A DNA stretch of 64,000 nucleotides from Parvularia atlantis. Lineage: Eukaryota; Opisthokonta; Rotosphaerida. Made by a program: the position numbers and the translations under genes. The stretch covers positions 1 to 64,000 of the forward strand of contig CALSCO010000043.1 in the NCBI GenBank assembly GCA_943704415.1. Reading direction: 5' to 3'. The notes under the pieces were generated by a model. That model searched no databases, was not told the DNA's origin, and was given only the letters and a program-made list of their open reading frames with translations. Every line of letters starts with the position of its first letter. The first letter of the stretch is position 1. Shown piece by piece: positions 10,335 through 20,385 of this stretch.

Positions 10335-12600
10335 GCTGACAAGTGTTGCTCGCTGCTCTACACGACGCACTGCAACGCGGCCAGCTGCCCAAGTGCATGA
10401 CGACGAGTGCCATTGCACGGCTGCACAAGCTCGACCTGGCCAACTTACGCCCGCTCAGGATGATCCCGGCCGTCGCCAAGATCTTCACCCGTTGCCTCGA
10501 CGCGGTGGCGACGCACGTCATTCACACTTTCTTACCCGACTGGCTTAATGCACGGCCGAAATACCTCGGACAACACGCTTCTGCTCGAGCGCTTTATGCA
10601 ACATCATCAACGCCAACGGCGACGCGGAGCAGCACTTCTCGGCAACCAGACAAAGGCCTTCGACCGGGTCGACTGGTCGTTCCGCGACAAAGTCTTGCAA
10701 CGTTTGGGTTTCGGCCCGACGATGATCAACGCCACTAGCGTGGTCCACGCTGGCATCCAAGCACGCGCGTTTTCATCAACGGCCTCGTCTGCAAGCGCTA
10801 GAACACACGTCACGGCGACCCACTCAGCCCGATCCAGCACACGCTCATCGACGAGGCGTTCGCCTGTGCCGTGCGAGCGCATCCCGACATCCGCGGCCTT
10901 CCGTCACTCGCCGTCGGCTACGATCTCTGTGTGCATCTCGCGCAGTTTGCCGACGACAAGCTCCTGTTCCTCAACAACCCGGTCGCCAGTCAACGACGTG
11001 TTCCGCGACTACGAAGCCGCATCTGGCGCGCGAATCAACGCCGCCAAGTCGTCGCTGCTACTTCTTGGCCCGTCGCGCGACGAGTTCGACGCGTGGGCTG
11101 GGCTAGGTCGATGAAGCGACGACGAGCTACCTCGGCTACACGTACAACCACAACGGCCTCGCTCACGCGGACATGTGGGCACACTGCCGGGCCAAGATCG
11201 AGACTACCTGTGGCAACACCAGTCGTGCTGCGCACCCTCGCGCTAAGCAAGGTGTTGTACATCGCCAAGCTGAGCACGCCGCTGCCCGACATCTTCACGC
11301 AGCCAAACACGACGATCCGGGCGTTCGTCTGGTTTGGCAAGACGCGAGGTCTCGTGAGATGCGCGTGCTGTGCTACCACCAGGTCAAGGCGGTCTTGGCG
11401 CACCCAACTTGAGACGCCACATCTGAGCAATCCAGCTAGAGGCCTACTCGACGCCCACGACAGCAGCTGGGAAGCGCTACAACCTCAACGGCTTTCGCCG
11501 TTCACCTGCCGCGACCAAGTGGCCGACGCGCGGCTGCCTGCGAGCTCGTACCCGTCGCCACCGTAACAAACCGTCGTGAACACTGCGTTCGACTGAGCTG
11601 CAGCCAGCGACACCTGACCAAGTGCACCAGCAGCATCTCTACTTCAACAAGAACAACCATTCCGACGGCGTAACCCTCGGCACTGCGCAAGACGGCCGTC
11701 TGGCAAATCACGGCGTCGCTCGCGTGTCCAACATTTTCAACAATGACGGCACGAGAAGGAACACGCACCAGCTGCCAGCGCGACCGCGCTGCGACCTCTG
11801 CTCAAAGACGTTCGTGCGGCGATCCCGGCTGCATGGCTGGTGCCCGGCAGTTTCTACATGGACACCGAAGACGCTGCTCTCACGCAGCAGGGTCACGATC
11901 CGACCGAGGTGCTGCGTGCCGGACGACAGTTCATCCCAACGGCGCCGTCGACCGGTGGACAACGCTTGACGCATGCACATCAACGTCCACACTGCGGTCA
12001 TCACGCGGGGCTCAGCGTACCTGTGGAAAGCGCACGTCGTGTGGCCGAGCACGCGTGTCGAGGGCGGCATGTATGACATCGACTTCGTCCCTCCACTGCA
12101 GCTCGATCAAGGCTGGGCCTGCACACCGCCGACGCCAATGCCCAACTGCACCGTGCGCGGCTCTGCACCACTGCTCACATCTCGCATCGCACACAAGGAC
12201 GCCGGCATGGACGACCGCTAGCGTGCGGTGGTCGCGGCACCGATCGACAGGTCGCGCTATTGGTCAACAACCCGCTCATCCGCGCATTCAACTGGCACCT
12301 CGCGCATCAAGCTCTAATGCGCCGGTACATGCCTCCGCGCCCGGCTGCAACTCGACCGAGACATACCAGCACCTCTTCGTCGCGTGCCCAACATGGATTA
12401 CGGCGACCTGGACACGCTGGTTCGCCACGCGCGCGACAGATAGCCTCGGTGGCATCGTTATCACGCCGCGATGTACCTCGCTCGCACACCATATCATCCC
12501 AGGAACCGTCGTCGGCGAGGCGATCTAGACGCTCTAGCCGCTGCAGCGCTGTCGTGCACTGTTTGACGGCACTCCCGCGGCGGTCGTCGTTACCGTGATA
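10335..12600 (+). mobile_element. Decayed LINE (non-LTR retrotransposon), 5'-truncated
   Basis: Fragments of an L1-like reverse transcriptase follow each other in the right order but in changing frames. At about 10,370-10,550: LHDALQRGQLPK, LHKLDLANLRPL, IPAVAKIFTRCLD. At 10,560-10,740: NTLLLERFMQHH, then TKAFDRVDWSFRDKVLQRLG (the L1-type palm motif). At about 10,940: FADDKLLFLNN, the catalytic Asp pair. At about 11,035: ARINAAKSSLLLLG. Near the end a zinc-knuckle-like segment (CNSTETYQHLFVACPTW, about 12,345-12,400) matches the zf-RVT domain that closes many LINE ORF2 proteins. The endonuclease is absent, as expected from 5' truncation. Several frame changes show it cannot be active. Local GC is below that of the flanking genes. 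No target-site duplication could be fixed by eye. Confidence 0.85.
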
Positions 12601-12799
12601 GGCCGCCACAACGTCACTCGTCAGTTTGAGTCGCTGCTGTCAACACGCTTCGCTGGCCGTCCGCACAACACATCAAGCGCTATTTGAATGTTCTCGGGAA
12701 CTCTCCCCATATTTGCCTCGACTCCCACCATCCGACCTTCCAAGCTTGCTTTGTGGGTCCCCCTGCACGCCGGTGATGCTGTGGTGACAAAACACAAGA

Positions 12800-13100
12800 A
12801 TTGATCTTGCTGAGCAACAACGAGAGGAGGCAGCGGCGAAGGTGGCGAACTGGACTCGTGAGCCGACGCCTGACAACGCCACTGGGCTCTCGTTGGCGCG
12901 CGACCACGACTAGCGTAGGCACAACGGCGCTGCCATTCGCGCGTGCCAAGTGGCTACTGAGCGACGAGCGCCCATCTCGGCTCTTTCTATCACTGGAGCG
13001 ACAACCTTATGTCGCGCCAGCCAGTCTCTGACGCCGACGGCATGTGCAACATCACAAGCTCGTTCTACCAGGACCTCAACACACTTGACTATGAGGTGAA
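12800..13100 (+). mobile_element. Second LINE fragment, pre-reverse-transcriptase region
   Basis: KWLLSDERPSRLFLSLERQ (about 12,948-13,004) is the conserved linker just before the reverse transcriptase in L1-like elements. It is followed in another frame by ITSSFYQDLNTLDYE. This region normally lies upstream of the polymerase, yet here it sits downstream of the first fragment's C-terminus. It must therefore be a separate copy or a rearranged piece, cut off at about 13,100. Confidence 0.65.
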
Positions 13101-13703
13101 AGCTAATCTTACGGGTTTAACGCCGCTGTCGGCCTGCTCAGTCTGTCGCACCGCGGCAGCCTGGCAGTGACCAAGCTGGTGCTCCTGCCGGCCGCCGAGA
13201 CGTGCCACCTCGTGCAGCTCGCCGGCAACCAGGCCCTATGCACGGCCGTCAGGATCGTCGAGAAGCGCGCCTTGAGTAACGGGAGGACGAGCCTGCGTGC
13301 ATTCGCACGCGATGTCGCCGCCAAGAACCGGCTGCCAGCAGAGAAATACGTCCCGTAACCGAATGATTCCGTGCAAGGTGCACTTCGCCGGCACGAGAAC
13401 CTCGTCATCTCGGCTAGGTGTGCGGCACTCAACCCGTGCTTCACGGCAAGCGCCGGCCGACCGATATCACGGATATGCGGGGCGGCGCGTGTCGGCGAGT
13501 GTCGCGAAGTAGGGCGCGTGCAGTGTGATGGTGCCGTCGTGCGCGAACGCCACGCCGTCGCGGTCCATCCGGGTGACGCGAGCGGCCGCAGCAGGCGCAG
13601 CGCGGTGTCGAGGCACGGGACGCGACGCGAACTCGGAAGTCAGACGGCGGCGATCGTTTTAAGACAGCCCGTGACTTCCGACGGCGACACACGTGACCGG
13701 CCA
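13101..13703. other. Unassigned stretch upstream of alcohol oxidase
   Basis: A frame at about 13,116-13,358 (+) reads TKLVLLPAAETCHLVQLAG and continues to a TAA at 13,356 without a recognisable domain or a clear start. It may be the tail of a decayed gene or chance. The last 250 bases should contain the promoter of the alcohol oxidase gene; I see no CCAAT box there. Confidence 0.4.
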
Positions 13704-16700
13704 TGCCCGCGGTGCCCGTCGCCTTCACCGCGGCCGAAGTCGAGGTGGTCAAGGTCCGCGCCCGGCCGTCCACGCACAGGCACGGGCAGCACGCTCACAC
13801 GCACTCGCACGCGTGAGCAGGCCGTCGCCGACACGTTTGTCGCGGCCGTGCAGCTGGACGGGGCCGCCGTGCAGCGCCTCGCTGCCGCGCACGGGATCGA
13901 CGCCGGCCTCGTGCGCGCCTTCTTCGCGCAGCAGGCGTCGGACGTGGTGCGGCGGCGGGCGGGGCTCTGGCTCGCAGTGTGCTGAGGCTGCGGCGCCCCC
14001 AGGACACGCACACGCAGATCATTGACAAGCTGCGCACGCTCGTTCGGCCCGAGGAGGCGCAGTCGCTCAAGTGCGCGGCGGGCTCGCGTCTTGCGGCACG
14101 CCCTCACCGGCCGCGCACAGGCTGCTCACGGGCCTGTTGAGCACATCGGCCGGGACGCTGCTGCTCGCGGGCCACCTGCGCCCATTTGCGCAGCTGTCGC
14201 AGCGCGAGCGCGAAGTGCGTGTGCTGCCGGCATGCGCCCCGTGCATTGCGTGGCCTCACGCGCGGCGCCAGCTCGTGCTCCGCGGCTGGTCCAACAGCCA
14301 GTTTGCGCTCATCCGCAAGATCTTCATGGGCATGAAGTCGCTCGCGGGCCTGACGTACTTTGCTTCGATCGGTGCGGGCGCTGCGTAACGCTATTGTCTG
14401 CGCTCACAGCGTGTCCCGCACGCGCGCGTGCCGCCAGACCAGTTCCAGCGCAGCGTCGCATGGGATGCCATCCGCTATCCGGGCCCGCCGCGCAGCCTGC
14501 TCGAGGCCGCCAAGCAGCCGTCGTTTGCCTTCGAGTTCCAGGCATGCCGCAGTCTGCGCGCGTGGGCACTCGCTTGGCTGACGACTGCACAGGACCCGTT
14601 CAAGCTCTCGCCCGATGGCGTGCTGCAGTACGATGCCGTCGTTGTTGGCTCGGGCTGCGGCGGCGGCGTGGCAGCGGCGGTGCTGAGCCAAGTGCGTGAG
14701 CGCCGCGCGCGGAAACGGTGAACCGACGCGGCTACGGCAGAGCGGCGCGCGCGTGCTCGTGCTGGAGAAGGCCAAGTATTACCGCCGCAGCGAGTACACG
14801 CTCACCGAGAACAAGGCGTTGGCGACGCTGTACGAGGGCGGCGGCACGGTCGTGACGGCCGACACGGGCATGACGGTCCTGGCCGGCTCGACTTTTGGAG
14901 GCGGCAGCCAGGTGTGCGCGCGTCGGCGAACGTGCTCCGTGCACTGACGCTCCGCGGGGCAGATCAACTGGTCGGCGTCGTTTCGCACGCCCGACCACGT
15001 GCGCAAGGAGTGGGCCGAGGAGCACAGGCTGCCGGTGTTTGCGAGCAAGCGCTATGACGACGCTCTGGACGCGATCTGCTCGCGGCTCGGTGCGAGGGCG
15101 CAATGCGGCGCGTGCGCCCGCCGGGGCTCATCGTGCTGCGCATGCAGGCGTGCACGCTGATGGTGTGCAGCACAACCCGGCCAACGGCAAGATCGTCGAG
15201 GGCTGCCAGAAGCTCGGGTACCACGTGGACGTGATCCCTCGCAATGCGCCCGGCGAGCACGACTGCGGCTGGTGCACGTGGGGCTGCACGCGCGGGCTCA
15301 AGCAGGTGCACGCGCGCTAGCTCTTTCGCGCAGTGCTGCCGTGCTGAGCCGCACGACCACCAGGGCATGCAAGAGACGTTCCTGCAGGATGCCGCGCGGT
15401 CCGGCACGCACTTCATGACCGGCGCGCACGTGCTGCGCGTGCTGCACAAGAATGGCAAGGCGACGGGCGTCGTGGCCGAGTTCACGGACGCGAGCGGGCG
15501 CGTGCGCAAATTTGAGGCGCGTCCGCCCCGTTGTCGCGCTCTCAACGTATGCCTGACCGGGGCGGGCGTACACCCCGCTCAGGTCCGCGCCAAGGTCGTC
15601 GTCGTCTCGGCCGGCACGCTCAACACGCCGCTGCTGCTGCTGCGTTCAGGCCTGAAGAACCGCAACATCGGCAAGCACCTGCGCCTGCACCCGGTCACGG
15701 CCGTGCGCGGCACGTTCCCCGACGACATCAAGCCGTGGGACGGTGCGCCAGCGCGCACACGCGCGAGCGGCGCGAGCGCGGTGGCAAATCACGCGGGGCA
15801 TGCAGGGTGCAACATGTCGGCCGTGTCGCGCCAGGTCGCCAACCGCAACGGGAAGCACTACGGCGCGCTGATCGAGACGCCGATCATCCACCCGGGACTG
15901 TACGGCGCGGCGCTGCCGTGGCGCGCGGCGGCCGAGTACAAGGAGATGGCGCTCGGTGCGTGGTGGCGCGTGAGCCGCGCTGTGAAGGCTGACCGCTCGC
16001 GCGCACACACAGGGTTCAAGAACCAGGCATTCTTCATTGTGCTGTGCCGCGACACGGGCTCGGGCACGGTCGGCCTGGACGGCGACGGGCACCTGCTAGT
16101 CAACTACAGCCTGAACCAGTTTGACACCGAGTCGCTGATGGAGGGCATCCTCGCGAGCGTCAAGGTGCGCCTGCGCCTGCGCCTGCGCCTGCGCCTGCGC
16201 CTGCGCCTGCAATGACGCGCGCGCAGATCATGATCGCCGCCGGTGCGACCGAGGTGCAGGCGGGCAACCCGGCGCTGGACTCGTTCCGGCCCACGTCGGC
16301 CGACGTGAACGACCCCGCGGCTGTGCAGTACCTGGCGGCTGTGCGAGCGGCGGGCCTGCCGGTGCGTGGCGAGCACGGTCTTCGGACGCAGGGTGCTGAA
16401 GTAACTGTGCGCGCGCGCAGGTGCACAAGGCGCCGCTGTTTTGCGCGCACCAGATGGGCTCGTGCCGCCTGGGCAACGATCGCGGCGCGGCGTCGGTGCT
16501 CAACCCGGACGGCGAGACGTGGGAAGTGCGGGACCTGTTTGTGGCGGACGCGTCGACCTTCCCAACGCCGTCGGGCGTCAATCCGATGGTGCGCGCGCGG
16601 GGTGTGCGCGGTGTGCGTGGTGTGTGAAGCGGACGCGGCGCAGATCACGACCGAGGCGACTGCGTACGTGATCGCGCAGAACGCGGCGGCGCGTGTGGGC

Positions 16701-16745
16701 GCGGCGTCGTCGTCGTCGTCCGTGGCCGTCTCTGCGCGCCTGTGA
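13704..16745 (+). CDS. Long-chain fatty alcohol oxidase (GMC family)
   Basis: FAD flavoprotein that oxidises long-chain fatty alcohols to aldehydes, usually on ER or peroxisomal membranes. About a dozen short introns separate exons that read in order: N-terminal helical region (AVADTFVAAVQLDGAAV); FAD-binding Rossmann motif VVGSGCGGGVAAAVL; LEKAKYYRRSEYTLTE; GSTFGGGSQ and INWSASFRTP; CGWCTWGC; VVVSAGTLNTPLLLLRSGL; HPVTAVRG; GALIETPIIHPG; and the C-terminal GMC part with FCAHQMGSCRLGN and FPTPSGVNPM. These residues match fungal and plant FAO enzymes rather than glucose or choline oxidases. The start at 13704 (MPAVPVAFTAAEVEVVK) splices in frame to the next exon. One intron (16165-16226) is almost entirely a hexanucleotide repeat. 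The enzyme fits metabolically with the acyl-CoA synthetase 30 kb away. Confidence 0.93.
16171..16210. repeat. (CTGCGC)n hexanucleotide repeat filling an intron
   Basis: Six full CTGCGC units plus CTGC directly follow the GTGCGC donor at 16165. The rest of the intron is only AATGAC and a GCGCAG acceptor ending at 16226. Confidence 0.95.
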
Positions 16746-16888
16746 TGCGCGTGGGTGGCTGTGTGCCCTGTGCGTGTCCATCGATCTCTATATGCCGCGC
16801 ATACACGGAGCAGACCGCTCCCGCCGCACGCCCGGCCCGCAGCCCCGCTGACCCGCGCCGCCACAGCGCCCTCGCCCCCCTGACTGCC

Positions 16889-18378
16889 ATGGACTCGCTG
16901 CTGCGCCTGGTGCCGACCGGCGTGCGCGCACACCTGCCCCTCCTCGCCGCCCTCGTCGGCACGGGCGCGCTGCTGTGGGTTGTGCGCGCGCGCCAGCAGC
17001 GCCTCGACGCCGAGGCCCCCACGCCGGGCGTCGGTGCGGCCGCCCCCCCCTCCCCTCGCCCCGTGCCGGCTGCGCTCAGCGTCGGCGCAGACATCGACAC
17101 GACCGAGCGCAAGTCGTCCGGCTCGCGCCCGCAGCGCACGCTCGACGAGCTGCCCAAGTTCAGCACCGGCACGGCCGGCACGTCGGCGCGCATGACCAAT
17201 CGCCGCAACACCGTCGCCGGCGAGTCGTACAACCCGGAGGCCCTGGCCAAGGCGGACCGGTGCGGCGTTGCGTGCTTCTGCTCGCGCATTCGCGGCTCAC
17301 GGCCGCGCACGCCCGCAGCGTCGTCCACCCCAAGAGCGACGACGCACGCGAGCGCATCTCGCGCGCCACCAAGAACTCGCTGCTCTTCCGCAACCTCGAC
17401 CACGCGCAGTACAACGGTGCACGCCGCGCTTGGCCGCACGCCCCGCACGCCCCATCGCACCGCTCACGCCCCACGCCCCTCGCCCCGCCGCATCGCAGAG
17501 CTCGTCGATGCCATGTTCGAGCGCAAGGTCAAGGCTGGCGAGGAGGTGATCAAGCAGGGCGACGAGGGCGACAACTTCTACATCGTCGACACAGGCGACT
17601 TTGAGATCTTCGTCAGCGGCAAGAAGGTCACCGAGGTCCACGCCAACGGCTCGTTCGGCGAGCTTGCGCTGCTTTACGGCGAGCCGCGCGCGGCGACGGG
17701 TTCGCGCGCGCGCGGCGCTGCTTCCCCGTGCGGCGCTGACACCTTGCGCGCGCAGTCCGCGCCAAGGGCAACGCCGTGCTGTGGGCTGTCGACCGCACGT
17801 CGTTCCGCCGCATCGTCATCGGCTCCAACATGAGCAAGCGCCAGCGGCACGTCTCGTTCCTCAAGTCGGTCCCGCTGCTCGACAGCCTCAGCCCCGGTGA
17901 GCTCGTCAAGGCCGTCGACGCGCTTCAGCCGGTCTCGTTCGACAAGGGCGAGCAGATCGTGGAGGAGGGCGAGACGGGCGAGACGTTCTACATCATTGAG
18001 GAGGTGCGGCGCCTTTTCCCCCCCGCGCGCGCCCTTCACGCTGACGGCCGCGCGGGCGCAGGGCGAGGCCAACGTGTACAAGTACGACGAGAACGGCACG
18101 AACCAGAAGGTCGCGCACCTGGGCCCGGGCAACTACTTTGGTGAGGTCGCGCTGCTGACGGACGGCCGCCGCGCGGCGACGGTGGTCGCTGCCACGCCGA
18201 TCGCGCTGCTCGTGCTCGACAAGTCGTCGTTTGACGTGCGTGCGCGGGGCGGGCTGCGTGGCTGTGCTGCGCGCTGACTCGCGCGAGCGCCCGTCAGCGC
18301 CTGCTGGGCTCGTGCGTGTCTATCCTCGAGCGCAACATGAAGACCTACCAGCTGTACAAGCGGCACCTGGACAACTGA
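16889..18378 (+). CDS. cAMP-dependent protein kinase regulatory subunit, N-terminal membrane segment
   Basis: Inhibits the PKA catalytic subunit until cAMP binds. The spliced protein has the inhibitor site RRNTV at residues 105-109, with Thr at the phospho-acceptor position as in type II subunits. Two cyclic-nucleotide-binding domains follow. Site A contains FGELALLYGEPRAAT and site B FGEVALLTDGRRAAT; both keep the Glu and Arg that bind the ribose and phosphate of cAMP. The C-terminus ends ILERNMKTYQLYKRHLDN. Introns are short; one uses a GTTCGC donor and restores RAATVRAKG. Residues about 16-33 are a hydrophobic helix (LPLLAALVGTGALLWVV) preceded by Arg, occupying the place of the usual dimerisation/docking helices. 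The start at 16889 is the only Met that keeps this N-terminus. Confidence 0.92.
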
Positions 18379-18500
18379 CGCTGCCCGCGCCTGCCGCCCT
18401 GCGCCCCCTCAGCCACCCCCTCCGCCACGCGCCTGCTCGCTCTGTGCGCGCCCCCCTTGTCCACTGCTGTGTCTCCTTGCTCAGCCAATGCACACGCCGC

Positions 18501-18925
18501 TCAGTGGTGGCCGCTGCCGTGCGCCGCCGCGCCGCCCGCGTGCTCGTGCTCGTGCTCATGCTCGTCGTCGTCGTCGTGGCCGTGGCCGTGGCCGCCGTGC
18601 TCCCACGGATGCTCCCAGCCCTGCCCCCGCGGCCCCGTGAGCAATGGACACGCGCGCAGCAGCAGCAGCAGGCCGCACCAGCAGCGCGGGGCCGTCGATG
18701 GACGCGCGGTAGAAGATCCAGAACCACATGGTCGCGCCGAAGAGCTTGCCGGCCCACACGAAGAACGGCGCCGGCCGCGGCGGGAACTCGTGCGCGCCGT
18801 GGCCGTGGCCGTGGCCGCCTTGGGGGGCGTGAGTGAGTGGCTGTGCGCCGCGGTGTGTGTCGCGCACCAGCGCGCTGCACGCCCTGCACGGCGCGCCGCG
18901 CCAGCGTCCGCAGGCCCGCGACCAT
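18501..18925 (-). CDS. NDUFB2: NADH dehydrogenase (complex I) accessory subunit NDUFB2
   Basis: Single-pass accessory subunit of the membrane arm of mitochondrial complex I. Three exons give MVAGLRTLARRAVQGVQRAG (an Arg-rich, mitochondrial-type leader), a His/Gly run, FFVWAGKLFGATMWFWIFYR (membrane helix) and ASIDGPALL, spliced to GWEHPWEHGG and an Asp/Glu/His tail. The MWFWIFYRA...DGP.LLGW.HPWE signature is shared by plant and fungal NDUFB2 proteins. About 90 residues, as expected. Its promoter side holds a TG repeat, a GA repeat and a CCAATCA box. Confidence 0.88.
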
Positions 18926-18937
18926 CGCCGCCCGCTG

Positions 18938-18940
<3 letters not shown>

Positions 18941-18968
<28 letters not shown>
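18941..18968. repeat. (TG)14 microsatellite
   Basis: Fourteen TG units, 16 bp upstream of the NDUFB2 start codon (CA repeat in the sense of that gene), so probably in its 5' leader or core promoter. Confidence 0.97.
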
Positions 18969-19013
18969 CCGTGCGTGAGCGGCTGCTGTGGGCGCTCGCG
19001 TGCGCGCGCGCGC

Positions 19014-19030
19014 GAGAGAGAGAGAGAGAG
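19014..19030. repeat. GA-rich microsatellite
   Basis: About eight GA units, then a C and a further short GA run to 19,038. CT-rich in the sense of NDUFB2, about 90 bp upstream of its start codon. Confidence 0.9.
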
Positions 19031-19073
19031 CGAGAGAGCGAAGCAGCAGCAGCCACGTCTGTCGCCTGGCCGG

Positions 19074-19080
19074 CCAATCA
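19074..19080 (+). promoter_or_regulatory. CCAATCA box (NF-Y/HAP type) upstream of NDUFB2
   Basis: Exact CCAATCA about 150 bp upstream of the NDUFB2 ATG, in the gap before the PP2C stop codon. The HAP complex regulates respiratory genes in fungi, which would suit this gene; the function is inferred from the motif and its repeated promoter placement. Confidence 0.55.
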
Positions 19081-19108
19081 TGCAAAGTCGCCACACCACC
19101 TTCGCGCC

Positions 19109-20353
19109 TCAGCCGCCACGCTCTACCAGAACAGTGCGACACAGGTCACGTTGTCCATCGACCCGCGCTGCACCGCCTCGTTGACCAGCGCCGTCACGGC
19201 CGCTTGGCGCGCCTCGGGCAGCGTCGGCAGGCCTGTCGCGTTTGCGCGCGATCAGTGCACGGTGTGCAGCCCGCGTCGCAGGAGCCGCACCACGCGAGCG
19301 CTCGAGATGCGCCACGACAAAGTCGACGCTCGCCTGCGGCCCAAGTGTCTTCCACAGGCCGTCGCACGCCAGCAGCACAAAGGCGTCGTCCGCCCTGATC
19401 GTGCGCTCGGCCACGTCCGGGTCGCAGATGCTGAGCGGCGCGCGAGGGTACGAGGGTGCGAGGGCGTCACGCGTGAGCCCGCCCATGCGCGCATCTCACG
19501 GCCGCCGCATCGGCCACACAACGCACACGCCCGCGCCCTTGAAGCGCGCGTCGCCGAGCGCGCGCGACACCTCGAGCTGGCCCATGACGCGCCCGTCGCG
19601 CACCTGCCCACCGGCGCGCTGGATACGCTGGCGCTCGTCCCACAGCGTCGGGTCGTGGTCGCGCGTGAGCTCGACGGCGCGCACGTGGGTGGCGGGCGTA
19701 ACCCCGGGCGCGCGCCGCCGCGTCGCCAGCACGGCCTTGCAGTCGCCGACATGGGCCACGGCCAGGCGGTCGTCGCGCAGCAGCGCGAGCACGGCGCAGG
19801 CGCCGTCGCGGTGGTGGGCGTGCGCGGGCTGGCGCAGCGTCTGGTCGGTGCGCCGGAAGGCCTCGAGCAGCGCGGCGCTGAGCGAACGTGTCGCGGGCGC
19901 GCCCAGCGCGGCCCAGAGGTGCGTCGGCAGCTCGGTACAGGCCACGGTCGACGCGTTCTCGCCACCGTGCCCGTCCAGCACGAGCGCGAGCGCGAGCGGG
20001 CCCAGGCGCTCGACGAGGTCCAGGTGCGCGCGGGCGACGTCAGCCTCGGGGTGCATCGCGTGCCGGTCCTGCATGTGCTCGCGCCGCCCTCGCCGCGCCG
20101 CCGCGCACATCGCCGCCGGGCCGATGCCGCCGCTGCTGCTGCGCGCGCGCTTGACGAGCGGGCGCTCGGGCCGTGCCACGGCCGCTGCATTGTCCGCCTC
20201 CTCCTCGTCGCTGCGCCGCCGCCGCGCGCAATCGCGCTCGCCAAACAGCTGCTCGATCGGCAGCGCGCGCAGTGCAGCGTCGCCGGCGGGCGCGGCAGCG
20301 TCCGGGACCGCGGCCTTGGCGACGGGCGGCGGCAGGCCACCGAAGAGGTCCAT
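19109..20353 (-). CDS. Protein phosphatase 2C (PPM family)
   Basis: Mg/Mn-dependent Ser/Thr phosphatase. The sequence keeps the PPM motifs in order: MQDRHAMHP; LVLDGHGGENAS (metal-binding Asp and Gly); VAHVGDCKAVL; LTRDHDPTLWDE; VSRALGDARFK; FVLLACDGLWK; and MDNVT near the end, whose Asp completes the metal site. Two introns interrupt the C-terminal third. The N-terminal 90 residues are low-complexity, with a KRAR basic cluster that could direct nuclear entry. The start at 20353 (MDLFGGLPPP) is the first Met of the frame and lies 32 bp from the divergent helicase start. Confidence 0.92.
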
Positions 20354-20385
20354 CAGTGGCTGGCTGGGAAATCGCGACACAAAAG
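20354..20385. promoter_or_regulatory. 32-bp divergent start-codon interval
   Basis: The ATG codons of the PP2C (minus) and helicase (plus) genes are separated by only 32 bases, too short for two separate promoters. Transcription of each gene must begin inside or beyond the other's coding region, or one start codon is misplaced. Confidence 0.6.

Noticed and set aside
10237-12600. Retroviral or LTR origin for the reverse transcriptase fragments
   Set aside because: The KAFDRVDW palm motif and zf-RVT end are LINE features; no protease, integrase or terminal repeats were seen.
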